Shown here: one piece after another, positions 24,914-34,050 of the stretch | How the letters are laid out: every line of letters starts with the position of its first letter | Position numbering within the stretch: the stretch's first letter is position 1 | From: Dyella_A sp051962475 | Lineage (GTDB): Bacteria; Pseudomonadota; Gammaproteobacteria; Xanthomonadales; Rhodanobacteraceae | DNA length: 64,000 nt | Assembly: GCF_051962475.1 (NCBI RefSeq) | Contig: NZ_JBQCCF010000068.1 | Span: 33,277 to 97,276 of the forward strand | Reading direction: 5' to 3' | The notes under the pieces: generated by a model | Told to the model about the DNA's origin: nothing | Database searches by the model: none | Seen by the model: the letters and a program-made list of their open reading frames with translations, nothing else | Program-made: the position numbers and the translations under genes

Positions 24914-25708
24914 ATGCGCAACACCCGCGTCGTCCACTACGAAGACACCCCGCGCGACGTCGTCACCACCGGCAACGAGTACCCGCCGCACTTCGTGCTT
25001 CCCCGCCACGCGCACAAACGTGGCCAGCTGCTCTATGCCGCCACCGGCGTGGTCACGGTGATCACCGATGCCGGCAGCTGGGTGGTTCCGCCGCGGCGGG
25101 CGCTGTGGATTCCTCCCGGCGTGGCGCACGAGGTGCGCATGAGCGGCACCGTGTCCACCCACAGCGCCTACGTGCGCCGCGAGGCGGCCGAGGCGATCGG
25201 CCTGCCGATCCACTGCCGGGTGATCGAGGTATCGCCGTTGCTGCATGCGTTGCTGCACGAGGCGGTGGACCTGCCGGCCGAATACGCGCTGGACGGCCGC
25301 GACGGACGGGTAATGGCGCTGCTGCTGGACGAGCTCGCTGCGATGCCGGCCCTGCCGCTGAATACGCCGCTGCCGCGCGACGCGCGCCTGGCCCGCCTGT
25401 GCCGGCGCCTGCTCGATGCCCCGGCGCTGGACGTCGACATCGACACCATGGCGCAGCAGGCGGGGATGAGCCGGCGCAACTTCACGCGGCTGTTCCGCCG
25501 CCAGACCGGCATGAGCTTCGCCAGCTGGCGCCAGCAGGCCTGCCTGCTCGCAGCGCTGACCCGCTTCGGCCGCGGCGAGTCGGTTACCCGCGTGGCGGTG
25601 GAGCTGGGCTACGGCAGCCCCAGCGCGTTCACCGCCGCCTTCCGCCGCGTACTCGGCGACGCGCCCAGCCGCTACCTCACGCGGCACGGCCGCGACACCG
25701 GCAACTGA
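24914..25708 (+). CDS. AraC-family transcriptional regulator with cupin sensor
   Basis: 264 aa. The N-terminal cupin is seen in LPRHAHKRGQLLYAATGVV and WVVPPRRALWIPPGVAHEV. The C-terminal double helix-turn-helix is in DIDTMAQQAGMSRRNFTRLF and SVTRVAVELGYGSPSAFTAA, followed by FRRVLGDAPSRYL. It belongs to the group often found next to drug exporters. Divergent placement suggests it regulates the Fsr-like pump in response to a small ligand. No operator was identified with confidence in the 117-bp intergenic region. Confidence 0.88.
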   Translation: MRNTRVVHYEDTPRDVVTTGNEYPPHFVLPRHAHKRGQLLYAATGVVTVITDAGSWVVPPRRALWIPPGVAHEVRMSGTVSTHSAYVRREAAEAIGLPIHCRVIEVSPLLHALLHEAVDLPAEYALDGRDGRVMALLLDELAAMPALPLNTPLPRDARLARLCRRLLDAPALDVDIDTMAQQAGMSRRNFTRLFRRQTGMSFASWRQQACLLAALTRFGRGESVTRVAVELGYGSPSAFTAAFRRVLGDAPSRYLTRHGRDTGN

Positions 25709-25743
25709 CATGGGTCAGCTGCCGCGATGCGGGGCCGCCGGTA

Positions 25744-25782
25744 GCATGGGCGTGCCGCATGGGCGTGTCACATGGACGTCAA
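25744..25782. repeat. Three 13-bp imperfect tandem repeats upstream of ppk
   Basis: Units GCATGGGCGTGCC, GCATGGGCGTGTC and ACATGGACGTCAA run head to tail and end about 80 bp before the ppk start. The 13-bp period is not the 11-bp period of a PhoB box. It might bind a regulator or be a small slippage repeat. Confidence 0.45.
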
Positions 25783-25862
25783 GCAGGCAGCCCAACATGT
25801 CCGTGCGATGACGCTCGCCGGTGTCCGTCTGCATCGCCGACCTCTCCCCGGATAGAAGCCCG

Positions 25863-28004
25863 ATGAACCAGCGCAAGAAGCCCACCGCAACCGCACCGTC
25901 CGCGCCACCTGCGGAAGCCGTGGGTGCGGTCGACCTGTCCGATCGCTCGCTGTACATCCATCGCGAGCTGTCGCAGCTGCAGTTCAACATCCGCGTGCTG
26001 GACCAGGCGCTGGACGAGAGCATGCCGCTGCAGGAACGGCTGAAGTTCCTGCTGATCTTCTCCAGCAACATGGACGAATTCTTCGAGATCCGCGTGGCCG
26101 ACCTGAAGGACCAGATCGCCTTCGACCACGAGCTGGTCGGGCCGGACGGCATCGCGCCGAAGCAGGCGCTGGTGATGATCAGCGAGCTGGCGCACCAGCA
26201 GATCGAGCGCCAGTACGCGATCCTCAACGAGCGCATCCTGCCCGAGCTGGCCGCCCAGGGCATCCGCATCGTCCGCCGCAACGAGTGGACGCTGAGGCAG
26301 AAGCAGTGGGTGCGCCGCTACTTCCGCCACGAGGTGGCGCCGCTGATCACGCCAATCGGCCTGGACCCTACCCACCCGTTCCCGCTGCTGGTGAACAAGA
26401 GCCTCAACTTCATCGTGCAGCTGGAGGGCGTGGACGCGTTCGGGCGCGACTCGGGCCTGGCGATCGTGCCGGCACCGCGCGTGCTGCCGCGCCTGATGCG
26501 CCTGCCCGACGACATCTGCGAGGGCGGCGAGAACCACGTGCTGCTCTCGTCGGTGATCCATGCTCATGTCGACGAGCTGTTTCCCGGCATGCAGGTCCAC
26601 GGCTGCTACCAATTCCGCCTGACCCGCAACGCCGACCTCACCATCGACCCGGAAGACGTGGACGACCTGGCGCGCGCGCTGCGCGGCGGCCTGTACACGC
26701 GCCGCTTCGGCGACGCGGTGCGGCTGGAGGTGGCCGACAACTGCCCGAAGCTGCTGATCGACTACCTGCTCAAGCAGTTCGATCTCAACGCCTCCGAGCT
26801 CTACGAGGTCAATGGCGCGGTGAACCTGTCGCGCCTGTTCGGGGTAGCCAGCAAGGCGGGCTTCCCGCATCTGCAGTTCCAGCCGTTCACGCCCTCGATT
26901 CCCAAGCAACTGAAGAAGTCCGACGACATCTTCGCCAGCCTGAGCCGCCAGGACGTGCTGCTGCTGCATCCGTATGAGTCGTTCACCCCGGTAGTGGACA
27001 TGCTGCGCCAGGCGGCGAAAGACCCGGCTGTACTGGCGATCAAACAGACGCTGTACCGCAGCGGCGCCACCTCCGAAATCGTCGACGCACTGGTGGATGC
27101 CGCACGCGCCGGCAAGGAGGTGACCGCGGTGATCGAGCTGCGCGCGCGCTTCGACGAGGAATCCAACCTCACGCTCGCCTCGCGCCTGCAGCAGGCCGGC
27201 GCGGTGGTGATCTATGGCGTGGTGGGGGTGAAGACGCACGCCAAGCTGATGCTGATACAACGCCGCGAAGGCAGCGAGCTGGTGCGCTACGCGCATCTGG
27301 GCACCGGCAACTACCACACCGGCAACGCGCGCCTGTATACCGACTACAGCCTGCTCACCTCCGATCCGGTGCTTTGCGAGGACGTGCACAAGCTGTTCAG
27401 CCAGCTCACCGGCATGGGCAAGGTGCAGCCGATGAAGAAGTTGCTGCATGCGCCTTTCACGCTGAAGAAGACCCTGCTCGACCTGATCGCCCGTGAGACG
27501 GCGCACGCCGAGGCCGGCAAGCAGGCGCAGATCATCATCAAGGTCAACGCGGTGACCGACGCCAAGGTGATCCGCGCGCTGTACAAGGCCAGCATGGCGG
27601 GCGTGAAGATCGACCTGATCGTGCGCGGCATGTGCTGCCTGCGTCCCGGCGTGCCGGGCGTTTCGCACAACATCCGCGTGCGCTCGATCATCGGCCGCTT
27701 TCTGGAGCACAGCCGCGTGTACTGGTTCGCCAACGGCGGCGAGGAGAAGCTCTACCTGGCCAGTGCCGACCTGATGGAGCGCAACCTCGACCGCCGCGTC
27801 GAGACCGGCTTCCCCATCGAGGGCAAGAAAATGATCCAGCGCGTGCGTCGCGAGCTGGATCTCTACCTCGCCGACAACGTCAGTGCTTCCATCCTGCAGC
27901 CCGATGGCAGCTACGTGCGGGCCCAGCCGGCGAGCGGCCAGAGTCCCCGCAACGTGCAACAGCAGTTGCTCGAGAAACTCTGCGGCGGCGCGACCGTCAG
28001 CTGA
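25863..28004 (+). CDS. ppk: Polyphosphate kinase 1
   Basis: 713 aa. It makes polyphosphate from ATP reversibly. The N-terminal domain begins LYIHRELSQLQFNIRVLDQA and has FSSNMDEFFEIRVADLKDQ. The catalytic phospholipase-D-like halves show KQTLYRSGATSEIVDAL, the autophosphorylated His in GVKTHAKLMLI near residue 460, YAHLGTGNYH and the second His region with RVETGFPI. A C-terminal region completes the family length. The ATG at 25863 is preceded by GATAGAAG. An in-frame GTG at 25821 is possible. The gene stands alone (ppx is not adjacent) and converges on the FMN reductase gene. Confidence 0.96.
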   Translation: MNQRKKPTATAPSAPPAEAVGAVDLSDRSLYIHRELSQLQFNIRVLDQALDESMPLQERLKFLLIFSSNMDEFFEIRVADLKDQIAFDHELVGPDGIAPKQALVMISELAHQQIERQYAILNERILPELAAQGIRIVRRNEWTLRQKQWVRRYFRHEVAPLITPIGLDPTHPFPLLVNKSLNFIVQLEGVDAFGRDSGLAIVPAPRVLPRLMRLPDDICEGGENHVLLSSVIHAHVDELFPGMQVHGCYQFRLTRNADLTIDPEDVDDLARALRGGLYTRRFGDAVRLEVADNCPKLLIDYLLKQFDLNASELYEVNGAVNLSRLFGVASKAGFPHLQFQPFTPSIPKQLKKSDDIFASLSRQDVLLLHPYESFTPVVDMLRQAAKDPAVLAIKQTLYRSGATSEIVDALVDAARAGKEVTAVIELRARFDEESNLTLASRLQQAGAVVIYGVVGVKTHAKLMLIQRREGSELVRYAHLGTGNYHTGNARLYTDYSLLTSDPVLCEDVHKLFSQLTGMGKVQPMKKLLHAPFTLKKTLLDLIARETAHAEAGKQAQIIIKVNAVTDAKVIRALYKASMAGVKIDLIVRGMCCLRPGVPGVSHNIRVRSIIGRFLEHSRVYWFANGGEEKLYLASADLMERNLDRRVETGFPIEGKKMIQRVRRELDLYLADNVSASILQPDGSYVRAQPASGQSPRNVQQQLLEKLCGGATVS

Positions 28005-28010
28005 CGCGCG

Positions 28011-28571
28011 TCAACGGCCGATGTGCGTGCGCACCCAGGCCGCGTATCGATCCACGTAGCCCTGCAGGAACTTGCGCGTGTCGTCGCTGGCGATCTGGCC
28101 GTGGGCGTCGATCAGCTCGTCGTTCTTGAACTGCACGAACACTTCCGGCTGGGCCAGCACGGCCACGTCCAGATACGTCAGTACATTGCGCAGGTGCTGC
28201 TGCGCCAACGCGCTGCCGGTGCTGCCGATGGAGGCGCCGATCACGCCGCCGGGCTTGCCAGCGAATGAATTGGTGCCCCACGGCCGCGAAGCGATGTCGA
28301 GCGCGTTCTTCAGCACACCGGGGATCGAGCGGTTGTACTCGGGGGTGACGAACAGCAGCGCGTCGGCCGCTTCCACCTGCTGCTTGAGCGCGCGGCAGGC
28401 CGGCGGGTAGTCGCCGTCGAAATCCTGGTTGTAGAGCGGCAGGCCATCGAGCGCGATGAACTCGAAGCGCAGGTCGTCCGGCGCCAGACGCTGCACGGCC
28501 AGCGCCAGCCGGCGGTTGATCGATGCCTCACGCAGGCTTCCCACGAATACGGCGACAGACAAGGTGGCCAT
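28011..28571 (-). CDS. NADPH-dependent FMN reductase (chromate/quinone reductase type)
   Basis: A 186-aa flavodoxin-like protein. The FMN phosphate loop is FVGSLREASINRRLA near residue 10. The second FMN motif is TPEYNRSIPGVLKNALD near residue 78, with GGVIGASIGSTGSALAQQ near residue 110. The family (ChrR, YieF, ArsH-like) reduces quinones, chromate and azo compounds using NAD(P)H and protects against redox stress. It converges with ppk, with 6 bp between them. Confidence 0.88.
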   Translation of the reverse strand: MATLSVAVFVGSLREASINRRLALAVQRLAPDDLRFEFIALDGLPLYNQDFDGDYPPACRALKQQVEAADALLFVTPEYNRSIPGVLKNALDIASRPWGTNSFAGKPGGVIGASIGSTGSALAQQHLRNVLTYLDVAVLAQPEVFVQFKNDELIDAHGQIASDDTRKFLQGYVDRYAAWVRTHIGR

Positions 28572-28897
28572 GAATATCTCCTCGACGGGCTAAGGCTCGG
28601 ACGGGTAAAGGCTCAGGCGATCCCCTGTCCTTCCTGGGCGGACAGGGGCCGAGCGCAAGAGCATCGCCGGGGGCCGGGCAAACCGGCGTGACGAAACGAG
28701 CACAACGAGAGCGGCACAATGGCACGGTTCGTGCTGACTACAGTTCAGGTGGGCGCCGGGCCAGGCATGCGGCGTCAGCCGAAAGGGCGCGGCATCGCCA
28801 ATGTCGTCGGTCGATGCCGCCGCGCGCATGAGTTCGAGGGGAAATCACGCACTGCATGCTTGAGGGTTTGCAACCTCAGGACCGGAGAGAACTGCTG
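28572..28897. other. 326-bp divergent intergenic region between the FMN reductase and GGDEF genes
   Basis: No gene is visible. A 9-bp GC hairpin (CCCCTGTCC, 28622-28630, with GGACAGGGG, 28640-28648) lies in the leader of the reductase gene. A near direct repeat of the form GGCTCGGACGGGTAAAGGCTC precedes it at about 28594-28615, given here only as its overall form. GGCATCG and CGATGCC at about 28792-28819 form a further dyad. It presumably holds both promoters. No GEMM riboswitch could be built. Confidence 0.5.
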
Positions 28898-30646
28898 ATG
28901 ACATGGCCGGCACCCCAACGATCTGCCTCGTGGCCGCTACTCGTGGCCCGGCTGCTCTGTGCCCTGGCCATGCTCTGCAGCGGCGTGCTGCAGGCCGCCA
29001 CGCCGCTGGCCGGCGCCTGGCGCGACGTGCGTGACGGCGACACCCCGGCCAAGGTGATGGAGGATTTCCGCCAGGGCCAGATGAACCGCTTCGCGCCAGA
29101 CCTGCTGCTGCGCCTGCCGCAGGGCGCGCGCGGAAGCTGGGTGGTGCTCGATCCGCCGCCCCCGTGGGTGCAGGAAGAGCGGGTGCTCAGCATCTATCCG
29201 CCGCCGCTGGGCACGGTGACCCTTTATGACCACAACCGACCCACCGTTTCACTTGCGATGGATGATTTCCAGGCGACGATCCACGGCCATGGCCGCCTGG
29301 CCTTCCTGCTCGGCCGCGAGCTGCCGGCATCGGCCCCGCTGCTGCTCAAGTTCGAGCCCTCCGCGCGCATCGCCGCGCCCGTGAGTTTCCGCCTGCAGAG
29401 TTGGGCCAGCTACCTTCAACAGGACGCGCGCTGGCTGGTGTTCGCCACGGCCAGCCTCGCGGTGATGCTGGCGATGGCGCTGATGGCGCTGTGCTTCGCG
29501 CTCATGCTGCGTGACGTCACCTTTGGCTGGTACGCCGGCTACATCCTCTGCTACGCGCTGATCCAGGGCATCCAGACCGGTTTCGTCTATCACCCGCTGG
29601 GGATGAACTGGCTGGGCGGACTGTCGATCACCGTGGGCTCGGCTGCGGTGGCACTGTCGGTGGCGTTCGCCTCACTGTTCATGATTCGCTTCTGCGAGCT
29701 GCAGCGCTTTGCGCCCCTGCTGCGCATTCCCGTGCTGGCGCTGGCGATCGGCATGGTGGCGGTGGTCCTGATGCGCTGCAGCCAGATCGACGCGCTGGAG
29801 AACATCGGACAGCTGCTGGTCAATCCCCTGCTCACGCTGGGAGCGGCCCTACTGTTGCTGGCGTCGATCGTCGCGGCGCTGCGCGGTTCGCGCCATGCAT
29901 GGTTCTTCCTCGCCGGCTGGACCCCGCTGCTGGCGCTGACCGCGATGACCAGCGCCCAGGTCAACGGCGCCCTGCCCGGGCTGGACTGGCTCAACGATGC
30001 CGGCCTTGCCGCCGGCGCCTTCGAGGCGGTGGTGCTTTCGCTCGGCCTGGCCGACCGCGCCCTGATGATCCGCCGCGACCGCGACCAAGTGCGCGTGCTG
30101 GCCGACAAGGATTCGCTGACCCAGTCGCTCAACCGTCGCGCCTGGAACGAGGTGGCGATCCAGGCCATGAGCAATCCGGCGGCGCGCCCACAGGCGCTGC
30201 TGTTCCTGGATCTGGACCACTTCAAGATCCTCAACGACCGGCGCGGCCATGCCGCCGGCGACGAGGCACTGATTGCGGTCGCCCACGCCTTGCGCGAGGA
30301 ACTGCGGCCGACCGACCTATTCGGCCGCTACGGTGGCGAGGAGTTCGTGGCCTTGCTCGACGGCGCCGGCGATGAGGAAGCGATGCAGGTGGCCACGCGG
30401 TTGTGTCGGCGCATCCACCGGCTGGAGATTCCGGTGGACGGCGAGCAACTGCAGCTCACCGTAAGCATCGGCGTGGCGGTGCGTCGCCCGCACGACTCGA
30501 TTGACAGCCTGGTGGCCCGTGCCGACCAGGCGATGTACGACGCCAAGCTGGGCGGGCGCAACCGCGCCAGCCTGCAGCGGCACGAAGAGTCGGCCGCCCA
30601 GCGCCGCGTGTCGCGCACAGGACGCATGTCACAGCGCACGTCGTGA
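28898..30646 (+). CDS. Membrane diguanylate cyclase (7TMR-DISM plus GGDEF)
   Basis: 582 aa. A signal-like N-terminus leads to a periplasmic 7TMR-DISMED2-like domain (about residues 35-175). Seven membrane helices follow (about 180-395), then a C-terminal GGDEF domain (about 410-570). The active-site motif is GRYGGEEFVALL. An inhibitory I-site RPTD lies five residues before GGEEF, so feedback by c-di-GMP is expected. Substrate residues LDLDHFKILNDRRGHAAGD are intact. The enzyme should make c-di-GMP in response to an extracytoplasmic cue. The ATG at 28898 has GGAGAGA upstream. No phosphodiesterase is nearby. Confidence 0.92.
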   Translation: MTWPAPQRSASWPLLVARLLCALAMLCSGVLQAATPLAGAWRDVRDGDTPAKVMEDFRQGQMNRFAPDLLLRLPQGARGSWVVLDPPPPWVQEERVLSIYPPPLGTVTLYDHNRPTVSLAMDDFQATIHGHGRLAFLLGRELPASAPLLLKFEPSARIAAPVSFRLQSWASYLQQDARWLVFATASLAVMLAMALMALCFALMLRDVTFGWYAGYILCYALIQGIQTGFVYHPLGMNWLGGLSITVGSAAVALSVAFASLFMIRFCELQRFAPLLRIPVLALAIGMVAVVLMRCSQIDALENIGQLLVNPLLTLGAALLLLASIVAALRGSRHAWFFLAGWTPLLALTAMTSAQVNGALPGLDWLNDAGLAAGAFEAVVLSLGLADRALMIRRDRDQVRVLADKDSLTQSLNRRAWNEVAIQAMSNPAARPQALLFLDLDHFKILNDRRGHAAGDEALIAVAHALREELRPTDLFGRYGGEEFVALLDGAGDEEAMQVATRLCRRIHRLEIPVDGEQLQLTVSIGVAVRRPHDSIDSLVARADQAMYDAKLGGRNRASLQRHEESAAQRRVSRTGRMSQRTS

Positions 30647-30662
30647 GACGTGCGCGGCGCCG

Positions 30663-32930
30663 TCAGGCCAGTTCGCGCGCCGCCGCGACCACGTCCGCTT
30701 CGCCCGGCAGCACCAGGAAAGCCGCACCGGCCAGCGGCGTGAAGGTGTCGGCACCGACCACGCGCCGGAGCGGCGTCGCGCCGAACCCCGCCTCGACGAT
30801 CGCAGTGATCACGCCCTCGCCCACACCCGCGCTCTTGCGGCCCTCGTCCAGCACCACGATGCGCTTGGCGCTCTTCGCCTGCGCGGCGATGAAGGCATCG
30901 TTGAGCGGCGCCAGCCAGCGCAGGTCGACCACGCGCACTTTCCACTTCAGCTCGGCTTCGAGGGTGCGCGCGGCACGCAGCGCCATCGGTACGCCGTTGC
31001 CGAAGGTAAAGACCACCAGGTCGTCGGCGTCCTCGTGGTACACGCGCCCTTCGCCCAGCGTCATCGCCTCGCCCGGCGCGGGATAGGCGAACTGCCACTG
31101 GCCGTCGCCGGCCTCGTACAGATCCTTGGTCATGTACAGCGCGATCGGCTCGAGGAAGGCGCAGACGCGGCCGTCCACCCGGGCCAGCGCGGTGAGCGTG
31201 CGCAGCATCGTCGCCGCGTCGTCGCCGCGGCTGGGGCAGCCCACCACGAGACCCGGGATGTCGCGCAGCGCGGTGATCGAGTTGTCGTTGTGGAAGTGCC
31301 CGCCGAAGCCGCGCTGGTAACCGAGCGAGGCGATGCGCATCACCATGGGGTTGCGATACTGGTCGTTGGAGAAGAACTGCAGGCTCGACGCCTCGCCGCG
31401 GATCTGGTCGCCGGCGTTGTGGAAGTACGCCAGGTACTGGATCTCGGGGATCGGCAGCATGCCCATGTTGGCGTAGCCCTGGGCCAGGCCGAGGATGATC
31501 GTCTCGTCCAGCAGGGTGTTGAACACGCGGGTGTTCTTGAATGCCTTGTGCAGGCCCTTGGTGACCGTGTACACGCCGCCTTTCTGCGCCACGTCCTCGC
31601 CGAACAGCAGCGACTCGGGGTACTTGGCCATGATGTCGTGCAGCGCCTGGCCGATCTGGATCGCCAGGTGCCGCGGCGGCTGGTTTTCCGGCAGCTTCGC
31701 CTCGCCGCCGAACACGGCCAGGCGCTTGTCGCCGTAGTCGGCGCGCTCGGCTTCGGCCTTCACCTTGGCCGGCGAGTACGGGGCCAGCGGCGCCATCACG
31801 TCGTCCAGGCGCTCCAGCTTGGGCCGGCGATCGGCTTCGTCCGCCGCCGCGAAGCAGCGCTTGCGGGTCGCTTCGTACAGGTTGAGCAGGTCGTCCTTCG
31901 AGTACAGGCCCGACTCCAGCGCGATCGCCGCCGAGCGCAGCAACGGATCGGTGGACTCCACCGCCACCAGCTCCTCGATCGAGCGCCACTCGATCTCGAA
32001 GTCGGTGCCGGCGTGACCCATCACGCGGGTGGTCTTCAGGTGCAGGAAGGTCGGCCGGCGGGTGCGGCGGCAGTGCTCCACCGCGCGCTGCACCTGCGCA
32101 TAGCCTTCGGCCAGGTCCAGGCCGTCGGCGAAGAAGTAATCGAGATCGGCGCGCGCCTGGTAGTTGCGGGCGACCCAGCCGGTCGGCGTCTTCACCGAGA
32201 TGCCGATGCCGTTGTCCTCGCAGACGAACAGCACCGGCGCGGGCAGCTTCTGATACGCCGTCCAGCCGGCCGCGTTGAACGCGGTCTGCGCGGTGGCGTG
32301 GTTGCTGGACGCATCGCCGAACGAGCAGATCGCGATGGAATCGTCGGGGATCGGCAGCGTGTGGCCGATGCGGCGCGCGTGGTCGATCGCCACCGCCGTG
32401 CCCAGCGCCTTGGGCAGGTGCGAGGCGATGGTGGAGGTCTGCGGCAGCACCCAGAGCGGCTTGGAACCCCACACCTTGTGGCGGCCGCCGGAAGCCGGAT
32501 CGTCCTTGCTGGCGGCGAAGGACAGCGCCGAATCCATCACCGGGTCCATGCCCGGCAGCTTGCGGAAGCGCTCCGCCATGAAGCCGCCGGAGCGGTAGTG
32601 CAGGAACGCCGGGTCAGTGTGCCGGGTGAGCCGCGCCACCATCGCGTTGCCCTCATGGCCGGACGAACCGATCGTGTAGAACACCTTGTTCTGCACGCGC
32701 AGCACGCGCGCCATCAGGTCGAGGTGGCGACTGATCAGCTGCGACTCGAACAGCTCGCGGAAGCCGCGCGCATCGAGCGCGCTGCCCGGCAGCACCGATT
32801 CATCGTCTTGCGGCGCGCGACGCACCTCGCCCTGCCACAGCTGCACGAACTCGGTGAAGTTCTGGTCGACGATCTCGGCGCGGTTGAAGCCCTTGTGGCG
32901 GGCGGTGATGGCGAACGGAATGGCGGTCAT
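30663..32930 (-). CDS. 2-oxoacid dehydrogenase E1 component, fused alpha and beta subunits
   Basis: 755 aa. Residues about 50-370 match E1-alpha: IGSSGHEGNAMVA, LHYRSGGFMAERF, the thiamine-diphosphate motif FGDASSNHATAQTAFN near residue 212 and EDNGIGISVKTP. Residues about 425-755 match E1-beta: LLFGEDVAQKGGVYTVTKGL, FNTLLDETIILGLAQGYA and the C-terminal DLRWLAPLND with VVLDEGRKSAGVGEG. Such fusions are mostly assigned as branched-chain 2-oxoacid dehydrogenase E1, but the substrate cannot be read here. No E2 or E3 lies beside it, so it must use partners encoded elsewhere (for instance the lpd further right). It converges with the GGDEF gene, with 16 bp between them. Confidence 0.88.
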   Translation of the reverse strand: MTAIPFAITARHKGFNRAEIVDQNFTEFVQLWQGEVRRAPQDDESVLPGSALDARGFRELFESQLISRHLDLMARVLRVQNKVFYTIGSSGHEGNAMVARLTRHTDPAFLHYRSGGFMAERFRKLPGMDPVMDSALSFAASKDDPASGGRHKVWGSKPLWVLPQTSTIASHLPKALGTAVAIDHARRIGHTLPIPDDSIAICSFGDASSNHATAQTAFNAAGWTAYQKLPAPVLFVCEDNGIGISVKTPTGWVARNYQARADLDYFFADGLDLAEGYAQVQRAVEHCRRTRRPTFLHLKTTRVMGHAGTDFEIEWRSIEELVAVESTDPLLRSAAIALESGLYSKDDLLNLYEATRKRCFAAADEADRRPKLERLDDVMAPLAPYSPAKVKAEAERADYGDKRLAVFGGEAKLPENQPPRHLAIQIGQALHDIMAKYPESLLFGEDVAQKGGVYTVTKGLHKAFKNTRVFNTLLDETIILGLAQGYANMGMLPIPEIQYLAYFHNAGDQIRGEASSLQFFSNDQYRNPMVMRIASLGYQRGFGGHFHNDNSITALRDIPGLVVGCPSRGDDAATMLRTLTALARVDGRVCAFLEPIALYMTKDLYEAGDGQWQFAYPAPGEAMTLGEGRVYHEDADDLVVFTFGNGVPMALRAARTLEAELKWKVRVVDLRWLAPLNDAFIAAQAKSAKRIVVLDEGRKSAGVGEGVITAIVEAGFGATPLRRVVGADTFTPLAGAAFLVLPGEADVVAAARELA

Positions 32931-32973
32931 GGCGGGATTCGTCTGGGAGGCGGAAAGCGGCGGCAGGCAGCCG

Positions 32974-33480
32974 TCAGGAAGATGAAACGATCGGCAGTAC
33001 GGAAGCTGGCTGGCGCAGCGCGCGCAAAGCGGCGGCACGCACACGGTCCTTGTCGCGGCCGAAGGATTCGAAGATGCGGATCTGCTCGTCCAGCGCCGGC
33101 ACCGGCACCGCCAGGCCCTGCAGTCCAACCAGCACGAGCTTGCCCGGCGACACCGGCTGCCAGCCCGCGTCGTCGTGAAGTTCCAGGCCGCCCATCACTT
33201 CCACCGGCATGCCGGGAAAGCGGAAACGGGCGAAATGCGAGCGGAAGCGGTCGCCGTCGGCGGGGGCATGGATGGTATCGCTCCGGTCGGCCCAGCGCGC
33301 GATCAGCGTGGCGGCGTCGGCACGCGACACCAGCACGTCGACATCGGCCACGTCCACCTCGGCACCGAGCATCCGCGCGCCGGCGCTGCCGATCACGCAC
33401 CACGGCTCGGCGCAGTGCACGTACAGCTCGGGCACCAGTTCGGTGAGTGCGACAAACAGCGCGGGCGGCACGTGACTCAT
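32974..33480 (-). CDS. Nucleotidyltransferase-like protein
   Basis: 168 aa. I do not recognise a named subfamily. Near residues 30-55 it has CVIGSAGARMLG followed by VADVDVLVS, a GS-X-DxD arrangement of the nucleotidyltransferase fold (compare AbiEii/KNTase-like proteins). Later acidic residues are unclear, so activity is uncertain. The ATG overlaps the upstream GNAT stop (ATGA), so they are co-translated. A start six codons earlier (33498) lies inside the GNAT gene and is less likely. Confidence 0.6.
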   Translation of the reverse strand: MSHVPPALFVALTELVPELYVHCAEPWCVIGSAGARMLGAEVDVADVDVLVSRADAATLIARWADRSDTIHAPADGDRFRSHFARFRFPGMPVEVMGGLELHDDAGWQPVSPGKLVLVGLQGLAVPVPALDEQIRIFESFGRDKDRVRAAALRALRQPASVLPIVSSS

Positions 33481-34019
33481 GTGCGACGACGCATCCACGC
33501 TTCGCGGCTCTGGCCCCAGACCTCGACCACGATGTCCTGGAACGGCTCGGGCAAACGCCCCGGCCCCTGCAGGCTGGAACCCAGTCGCCGGGCGACCTCC
33601 TGCGAGGCAAGATTGTCCGGCGCGATGGTGTGGATCACCTCGCTCCAGCCCAGGTGCTCGAACGCCCAGTCGATCGCGGCGGTCGAACCTTCAGTGGCGT
33701 AGCCCCTGCCCCAGGCCTCGCGCAGCAGGCCCCAGCCCACTTCGGTACCGGGCCAGCCTTCAGGACACCAGGGACCGAGTCGGCCGATCCAGCGCCCGCT
33801 GGCCTTCTCGATCACCGAGAACATGCCGTAGCCTTGGATCGCCCACGCCCCGGCCATCGTGAGGAAGCCGCGCCAGGCGACCGCCCGCGGCTGCGGACCG
33901 CCGATGTGGCGCGAGTTCTCTTCGTCGCCCATCAGTTGCACCCAGCCTTCGAAATCCTCCGGCCGGGTCGGGCGCAGGATCAGGCGGTTGGTTTCGATAT
34001 GGATTTCAGGAACGTGCAA
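33477..34019 (-). CDS. GNAT-family N-acetyltransferase (RimJ/RimL type)
   Basis: 180 aa from the TTG at 34019, which has GGGAG 7 nt upstream. The first residues then read HVPEIHIETNRLILRPTRPED, the usual beginning of RimJ/RimL-like acetyltransferases. Motif A (acetyl-CoA loop) is LLREAWGRGYATEGSTAAID near residue 105. The ATG at 34058 would start inside a palindromic repeat without a good ribosome-binding site. The substrate is unknown. It overlaps the nucleotidyltransferase-like gene by 4 bp. Confidence 0.85.
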   Translation of the reverse strand: MHVPEIHIETNRLILRPTRPEDFEGWVQLMGDEENSRHIGGPQPRAVAWRGFLTMAGAWAIQGYGMFSVIEKASGRWIGRLGPWCPEGWPGTEVGWGLLREAWGRGYATEGSTAAIDWAFEHLGWSEVIHTIAPDNLASQEVARRLGSSLQGPGRLPEPFQDIVVEVWGQSREAWMRRRT

Positions 34020-34050
34020 TGCCTGACTCCCGGCGGCGTACGCGCTTGTT

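Noticed and set aside
25761..25782. PhoB box before ppk
   Set aside because: Two GTCA copies are 11 bp apart, but the rest of the CTGTCAT consensus is missing and the underlying repeat has a 13-bp period.
28572..28897. Possible c-di-GMP (GEMM) riboswitch before the GGDEF gene
   Set aside because: A GGGCAAACC-like stretch is present, but the paired P1/P2 stems and the GAAA tetraloop arrangement could not be built.
30634..30655. Perfect 9-bp hairpin over the GGDEF stop codon as a terminator
   Set aside because: GCGCACGTC-GTGA-GACGTGCGC has no U-run in either direction, so it is not supported as an intrinsic terminator, though it may limit read-through between the converging genes.
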